Assembly (NCBI RefSeq): GCF_030915465.1
Contig: NZ_CP133267.1
Coordinates: forward strand, 2,126,001 to 2,190,000
DNA length: 64,000 nt
Direction: 5' to 3'
From: Neobacillus sp. PS3-34
GTDB lineage: Bacteria > Bacillota > Bacilli > Bacillales > Cytobacillaceae
The notes under the pieces are model-generated. The model saw nothing but the letters and a program-made list of their open reading frames with translations, ran no database searches and was not told the DNA's origin. The position numbers were made by a program, and so were the translations under genes. Shown here piece after piece: positions 58,396 to 64,000 of the stretch. Within the stretch, counting starts at the first letter, position 1, and each line of letters opens with the position of its first letter.

Positions 58396-59778
58396 TTACC
58401 CTCCTAATGCAGCTTTTAACGCCTCACTTACAGATGATACCCCAATGAGGTCAATCCCTTTATGCCCATTCCATCCACCAAGATTGTTGGCAGGCAAAAT
58501 TACTCTTTCAAACCCCAGCTTTGCGGCTTCCTGCACCCTCTGCTCAATACGTGAAACCCTTCTGACTTCTCCCGTGAGGCCGACCTCACCAATAATGCAG
58601 TCCGTTGCCCTAGTCGGCTTATCCCTAAAGCTTGACGCGATGCTGACCGCAATGGCTAAATCGATAGCTGGTTCATCCAGCTTAACCCCGCCTGCCACCT
58701 TTAAATATGCATCCTGATTAGCAAGCAGCATCCCAACCCGTTTTTCCAATACGGCCATGAGCAAGGGGACCCTGTTATGGTCAATGCCTGTTGCCATTCT
58801 TCTTGGATTTCCAAAGCTTGATGGAGAAATAAGTGCCTGTATTTCTACCAGGACTGGCCGTGTTCCTTCCATTGATGCTACTACCGTTGACCCTGCAGCA
58901 CCCTGTGAGCGTTCCTCAAGGAAAATTTCAGATGGATTTTCTACTTCCTCCAAACCAAGTTCTTTCATTTCAAAAATACCCATTTCATTCGTCGAACCAA
59001 AACGGTTCTTTACCGCTCTTAAAATACGGTACGTATGATGCCGTTCACCCTCAAAATACAGCACTGTATCCACCATATGCTCCAAAATCCTTGGACCCGC
59101 GATAGAGCCTTCCTTCGTCACATGCCCAACGATAAAAATGGCAATTCCCTTCGTCTTTCCAATCCGCATCAATTCTGCCGTACATTCGCGTACCTGGGAG
59201 ACACTCCCCGGCGCTGAGGTCACCTCAGGATGGAAAACAGTCTGAATGGAGTCAATAATGACAAAACCAGGGTTGGTGCTTTCAATCGTGCGGCTGATTT
59301 CTTCCAAATTGGTTTCCGAATAAACGAGCAGATTTTCTGACGAAATGCCAAGACGGTCTGCGCGCAGCTTTGTCTGGCGAAGTGATTCTTCCCCAGAAAT
59401 ATATAAAACGGAATGCCCTTTCTGAGCCAGCTGGGATGATACCTGCAAAAGGAGGGTTGATTTACCGATACCCGGATCCCCGCCAATCAACACCAAGGAA
59501 CCTTTTACTACCCCACCGCCTAATACCCTGTTCATTTCATTAAGGTCTGTGTAGATCCTTGGTTCACTTAAAGTTTCAATAGCAGTAATGGGAGAAGGCT
59601 TCGAGAGAATGGCTGCACCGCCTTCTGAATGGGCAAACGCTCCCCGGCGTTTCATCCCTGTCACTTCGACTTCCTCAACCATCTTATTCCAGGCACCGCA
59701 GCCAGGGCATTTCCCCATCCACTTGGCAGACTCATAGCCGCACTCCTGACACATAAACTTTGTTTTTCTCTTTGCCAT
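58396..59778 (-). CDS. radA: DNA repair protein RadA
   Basis: RecA-like helicase for branch migration, 460 residues. A zinc finger ([18 protein letters not shown]), Walker [11 protein letters not shown], the RadA-specific KNRFG motif and a C-terminal Lon-like domain occur in order. The ATG at 59778 ([14 protein letters not shown]) has GAGAGGGAG upstream; the frame to 59916 is not conserved. Lies between clpC and disA. Confidence 0.96.
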   Translation of the reverse strand: MAKRKTKFMCQECGYESAKWMGKCPGCGAWNKMVEEVEVTGMKRRGAFAHSEGGAAILSKPSPITAIETLSEPRIYTDLNEMNRVLGGGVVKGSLVLIGGDPGIGKSTLLLQVSSQLAQKGHSVLYISGEESLRQTKLRADRLGISSENLLVYSETNLEEISRTIESTNPGFVIIDSIQTVFHPEVTSAPGSVSQVRECTAELMRIGKTKGIAIFIVGHVTKEGSIAGPRILEHMVDTVLYFEGERHHTYRILRAVKNRFGSTNEMGIFEMKELGLEEVENPSEIFLEERSQGAAGSTVVASMEGTRPVLVEIQALISPSSFGNPRRMATGIDHNRVPLLMAVLEKRVGMLLANQDAYLKVAGGVKLDEPAIDLAIAVSIASSFRDKPTRATDCIIGEVGLTGEVRRVSRIEQRVQEAAKLGFERVILPANNLGGWNGHKGIDLIGVSSVSEALKAALGG

Positions 59779-59895
59779 ATTGTTCTCCCTCTCTTTAACA
59801 TACCTTCCCAAAAGCGAACTTATGAAAAAAAACCTTATTTTTAGGTATGAATTCCCGACAACAGATTCATTTTTAAAACCATCATCCAAGTACTT

Positions 59896-59939
59896 ATAAA
59901 AAGAAAGGAGGTACACGAGTTTCCCTGTTGTGTACCTCC
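59896..59939 (-). terminator. Terminator after clpC
   Basis: A 10-bp perfect stem (GGAGGTACAC/GTGTACCTCC) with a 13-base loop, followed by TTTCTTTTT. Confidence 0.85.
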
Positions 59940-59974
59940 CCCGTTAGTTATCTTAATCTGTACAAAATTGAAGC

Positions 59975-62405
59975 TTATTTCGCAATTTCTGCCGTCTTTA
60001 CAACAAATTCACTATTGTCTACATCTATTATAACATGATGGCCAGTCAATAGATTGCCTTTAAGCAATTCCTCAGAAAGCCTATCCTCAATGTGTTTCTG
60101 AATTGCTCTGCGCAATGGACGGCCCCATATTCAGGGTCATAGCCCTCTTGTGAGATTTTTTCCTTAGCCGCATCCGTCAGCTCAAGAGAAATATCCTGCT
60201 CCTTTAACCTCTTAACAAGTGAATCAGACATTAAGGAGACGATTTCCTGCAAATGCTTCTTCTCTAGAGCATGGAAGACAATAATTTCATCAATTCGGTT
60301 TAAAAACTCTGGGCGGAAAGCCTTCTTCAATTCCTCCATTACTTTGCCCTTCATGTCTTTATAATCCTGTTCTCCGTCCTGGATATTAAAGCCCACATAT
60401 TTGTTGCGTTTCAAAGCTTCCGCACCAACATTGGAGGTCATGATTAAAACCGTATTGCGGAAATCAACTGTACGGCCTTTCGAATCCGTTAATCTTCCAT
60501 CTTCAAGTACCTGCAGCAGAATGTTAAAAACATCCGGGTGTGCCTTTTCGATTTCATCAAGAAGAATAACAGAATACGGCTTTCGACGAACCTTTTCAGT
60601 CAATTGGCCGCCTTCTTCATAACCGACATAGCCTGGAGGGGAGCCAACAAGCCTAGATGTAGAATGCTTCTCCATGTACTCAGACATGTCAATTCGGATC
60701 ATCGCATCTTCATCACCAAACATCGCTTCAGCAAGCGCACGGGCCAGCTCTGTTTTACCTACACCAGTCGGTCCGAGGAATACGAATGAGCCAATAGGAC
60801 GCTTCGGATCCTTAAGCCCTGCACGCGCACGGCGGACTGCCTTTGATACAGCCTTGACCGCTTCCTCCTGGCCAATGACGCGGGAATGCAGGATTTCTTC
60901 AAGGTTAAGCAGCTTTTCTGTCTCCGTCTGAGCAAGCTTGGAAACGGGTATTCCAGTCCAGCTGGAAACGACGCTTGCTATATCTTCAACGGTTACCTCA
61001 CTATTTTCTTTACCCTGCTTTTCTTTCCAGCTCTTCTTCGTCTCTTCAAGCTGCTCACGAAGGCGCTGTTCCGTATCTCTTAAGGAAGCAGCTTTTTCAA
61101 ATTCCTGGCTTTGAACTGATGAATCCTTCTCTTTTCTTACTTCCTCCAGCTTAAGTTCCAATTCCTTCAGGTTTGGCGGTGTTGTGTAGGAACGAAGGCG
61201 TACCTTTGAACCTGCTTCATCAATCAAATCAATCGCTTTATCTGGCAGGAATCGGTCAGAAATATAGCGGTCAGATAATTTAACAGCTGCTTCGATGACA
61301 TCATCACCGATAGAGACACGGTGGTGGGCTCATAGCGGTCGCGTAATCCTTTTAAAATTTGAACCGATTCATCCGCTGTTGGCTCATCGACGCGAATCGG
61401 CTGAAATCTGCGCTCTAATGCCGCATCTTTTTCGATATACTTACGATACTCATCGAGAGTAGTAGCACCGATACATTGAAGCTCTCCACGGGCAAGAGAC
61501 GGCTTTAAAATGTTGGAAGCATCAATGGCGCCTTCCGCACCTCCTGCCCCAATGAGCGTATGAAGTTCATCGATAAATAATATGATATTGCCGCCTGGCG
61601 AATTTCATCCATAACCTTCTTAAGGCGGTCTTCAAATTCGCCACGATATTTGGTTCCAGCAACTACTGTTCCCATATCAAGTGTCATCACACGTTTATCA
61701 CGGAGGATTTCCGGAACCTCGTTATTAACAATTTGCTGGGCAAGCGCCTTCCGCAATAGCTGTCTTACCTACCCCTGGTTCTCCAATTAAGACAGGGTTA
61801 TTTTTTGTCCGGCGGCTCAACACCTCGATAACACGCTGGATTTCTTTACTGCGGCCAATAACAGGATCAAGGCTGCCTTCGCGTGCGATTGCAGTAAGGT
61901 CTCTTGCAAGGCTATCCAAAGTTGGCGTGTTGGCACTCGCAGATGAATTGCCTTGATGCCCGCCGGATTCATTGCTGCCTAATAATTGAAGAACCTGCTG
62001 TCGTGCCTTATTAAGACTCACTCCAAGATTATTCAATACCCTGGCAGCTACTCCCTCACCTTCACGAATCAAACCAAGCAAAATATGCTCAGTCCCTACA
62101 TACGAATGGCCAAGCTTTCTCGCCTCATCCATTGAAAGCTCGATTACCTTTTTAGCACGTGGAGTATAGTGGATCGATTGTGAGCTATCCTGCCCCTTGC
62201 CAATTAAATTCTCAACCTCTTTTTGGATCTTCTCCGCTCCAAGGCCAAGTCCGAATAAAGCCTTTGCGGCTATACCATCTCCCTCGCGAACCAAACCTAA
62301 TAAAATATGCTCTGTACCTATATTATTATGTCCCAGGCGAATTGCTTCTTCCTGTGCCAATGCCAACACCTTCTGCGCTCTTTCCGTAAACCTGCCGAAC
62401 ATCAT
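59975..62405 (-). CDS. clpC: Clp protease ATPase ClpC, four indels
   Basis: AAA+ unfoldase for ClpP; degrades McsB-arginylated and MecA-delivered proteins. Start [20 protein letters not shown] as in B. subtilis. The N-terminal repeats, first Walker A (GEPGVGKT), M-domain and second Walker A ([11 protein letters not shown]) are spread over frames. Breaks lie at about 61744-61748 (one extra base; expected AEGLAQQIV), 61590-61594 (one missing; expected [14 protein letters not shown]), 61326-61329 (one missing; expected RYEAHHRVS) and 60121-60124 (one missing; expected [12 protein letters not shown]). Restored, the gene encodes 810 residues, the B. subtilis length. All four restored sites contain GGCC. 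Confidence 0.94.
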
Positions 62406-62418
62406 AATATTTTCCTCC

Positions 62419-63490
62419 TCAGTCTTTTTCTTGTTCCATGTTCAGGCGTCCCCTAATAAAAGCTGCCCTTCGAATATCCCTTTCATGCGGCCTCAATGGC
62501 CTCCGGCATACTGTTGCAAAAAGCCAGGCTGAGTCAGTATCATTAATTCATTAAAAATGCATTTAGGCATATCTTTGATAAAACCAATATCTATACCAAG
62601 CCGGACATCTGATAAACATCTTGCCGCTTCCTTTGATTCGATAATCCGGCTGTTTGTTAGCACCCCGTATGAGCGAAACACTCTGTCTTCTAATTGTATG
62701 TTTGAAGTTTTTACTAATGCTTCACGGGCTGACCTTTCCTGCGATATTAGTTGGCTGACAACGCTCTTTAAATCTTCAACAATATCTTCTTCAGACTTGC
62801 CAAGGGTAATTTGGTTGGAGATTTGAAAAATATTTCCTAATGCTTCGCTTCCTTCTCCATAAATACCTCTTACCACAAGTCCCAGTTGATTAATCGCGGG
62901 AATGATCCTATTTATTTGCTGGGTAAGAATCAGCCCCGGCAAATGCATCATCACAGAGGCTCTTAAACCTGTTCCCACATTGGTCGGACAGCTTGTTAAA
63001 TAACCTTGCTTTTCGTTAAAAGCATAATGGATGTGCTCTTCCAGCCAATCGTCAATCTCACTCGCCGCTTCAAGTGCCTCTGATAATTGAAACCCTGGGA
63101 ACAGGCATTGAATACGGATATGGTCCTCTTCATTCAGCATAATACTGATTTCTTCATTTTCACTCAGTATGCATGCCCCATGGGTGGAATCCTCTGTTAG
63201 ATTTGGACTGATTAAGTGTTTCTCCATTAAGACCCTTTTCTGCAAAGGCTGGAGTCCATCCATTTTCAGTAATTCCATTTGTCCATATTTTTCAAACGGA
63301 TACTTACTTAAAATCTCTTCCATTTTTACAATAATCATTTTAGCTTCTTCATGTGAAAACAAAGTTGGAAATTTATATTCTTGAAGATTGCGGGCTAACC
63401 GGATACGGGAACTGAGGACAATATCTGAATCAGGCCTTCCACACTCATCCAGGAGCTTACCGCTTGACTAATGAACTTTTCCAGCGACAC
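62419..63490 (-). CDS. mcsB: Protein-arginine kinase McsB, two indels
   Basis: Phosphorylates arginines to mark proteins for ClpCP and controls CtsR. A guanido-kinase-like domain ([40 protein letters not shown]) is clear. One base is missing at the GGCC at 63433-63436 and one near the GGCC at 62498-62501 (expected [17 protein letters not shown]). Restored, it has 357 residues, close to the usual 360. The GTG at 63490 lies behind GGGAGGGG, 2 bases after the mcsA stop. It ends 13 bases before clpC, the ctsR-mcsA-mcsB-clpC operon order. Confidence 0.92.
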
Positions 63491-63492
63491 GC

Positions 63493-64000
63493 TTATTCCC
63501 CTCCCTCTCGATTAACTTTCAATCTTTTTTCCAGGGAACGAATTTCATCACGAATTTCGGCCGCTTGCTCAAATTTTTCATTTGAAATTAATTCCTTTAA
63601 TTGTTGTTTCAATTCATCAACCTGTTTGCGGAGATGAATTGTTCCGCCAATCCTCTTCGGAATTTTCCCATTATGATTCCAATTCCCGCTATGCAGACGG
63701 CGCAAAATTGGCTTCAGCTGATCTTTAAATGTCTCATAACAATGCGCACATCCAAACCTGCCGATTTTAACAAATTGGTCGAACGTCATTGAACATTGGT
63801 CACACTGTAGAATCTCTTCCTTATCAAATGTATTTTGCGTGGTATGGTGAAAGGAAGGATCAATATTTAAAAGTCCCGCCAGCAAATTATTAATGGAAAA
63901 ACCAGAAGCAGCATTAATCATAAACATATCGCCTTTTTCCTGCGCACACTTTTCACATAGATGCACTTCTGTTTTTTCCCCATTCACTATTTTCGTGAAA
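63493..64000 (-). CDS. mcsA: McsA, activator of McsB (5' end outside window)
   Basis: Zinc-finger partner that activates the arginine kinase McsB. Cysteine pairs CEKC, CDQC and CAHC are visible; a C-terminal UVR domain (LKELISNEKFEQAAEIRDEI) follows. The frame stays open to the window edge with FTKIVNGEKTEVHLC, so the true start is beyond 64000; the GTG at 63987 is internal. Directly upstream of mcsB. Confidence 0.94.
   Translation of the reverse strand, partial: FTKIVNGEKTEVHLCEKCAQEKGDMFMINAASGFSINNLLAGLLNIDPSFHHTTQNTFDKEEILQCDQCSMTFDQFVKIGRFGCAHCYETFKDQLKPILRRLHSGNWNHNGKIPKRIGGTIHLRKQVDELKQQLKELISNEKFEQAAEIRDEIRSLEKRLKVNREGGE

Noticed and set aside
59975-62405. Programmed frameshifting or decay of clpC
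   Set aside because: Four breaks in one gene, in both directions, without slippery sequences, in a genome with the same kind of break in rpoB and fusA, fit sequencing error better.

Overview
The window is a stretch of a Bacillaceae chromosome (Bacillus sensu lato). The evidence is the gene order around the large ribosomal and RNA polymerase cluster, which follows B. subtilis almost gene for gene (mcsA-mcsB-clpC-radA-disA-yacL-ispD-ispF-gltX-cysE-cysS-mrnC-rlmB-rae1-sigH-rpmG-secE-nusG-rplK/A/J/L-ybxB-rpoB/C-ybxF-rpsL/G-fusA-tuf-S10/spc/alpha operons-ecfA1/A2/T-truA-rplM-rpsI-ybaK-cwlD-salA). Near-identical protein N-termini, strong Shine-Dalgarno sites, sigma-A promoters and a cysteine T-box agree with this. 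I do not name a species. Every gene but one small one lies on the minus strand.

Layout, reading with transcription from high to low coordinates: 64000-47900 holds protein-arginine kinase and Clp protease genes, DNA repair and c-di-AMP genes, isoprenoid and aminoacyl-tRNA/cysteine genes, RNA-processing enzymes, sigH and secE. 47725-36300 is nusG, the L11/L1/L10/L12 genes and rpoBC. 36140-11030 is the str, S10, spc and alpha operons, the ECF transporter ATPase/T genes, truA, rplM and rpsI. 2200-1 is ybaK-cwlD-salA, which in B. subtilis directly follows rpsI.

Between rpsI and ybaK sits a block of about 8.2 kb (roughly 2774-10983) that does not belong to the conserved order. It is a self-contained PQQ module: a lipoprotein PQQ-dependent alcohol-dehydrogenase-like enzyme with a fused cytochrome c domain, a secreted protein of unknown function, a 24-codon pqqA precursor peptide gene, a small two-helix membrane protein, pqqB, pqqC, pqqD, pqqE and an MFS transporter. 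The block is bracketed by an 87-bp direct repeat, which is the 3' end of rpsI plus its terminator, so it looks like an insertion that left or brought a second rpsI tail. The module would make PQQ in the cytoplasm, load it into the membrane-anchored dehydrogenase outside the cell and pass electrons through the fused haem to the respiratory chain.

Thirteen conserved, mostly essential genes carry 18 apparent frameshifts (salA, truA, ecfA1, adk, rplD, fusA, rpoC, rpoB, rae1, cysS, gltX, clpC, mcsB). All but one fall on a GGCC in the observed or restored sequence, which points to sequencing errors at a methylated GGCC motif rather than broken genes. I annotate these genes as whole and give the position of each break.
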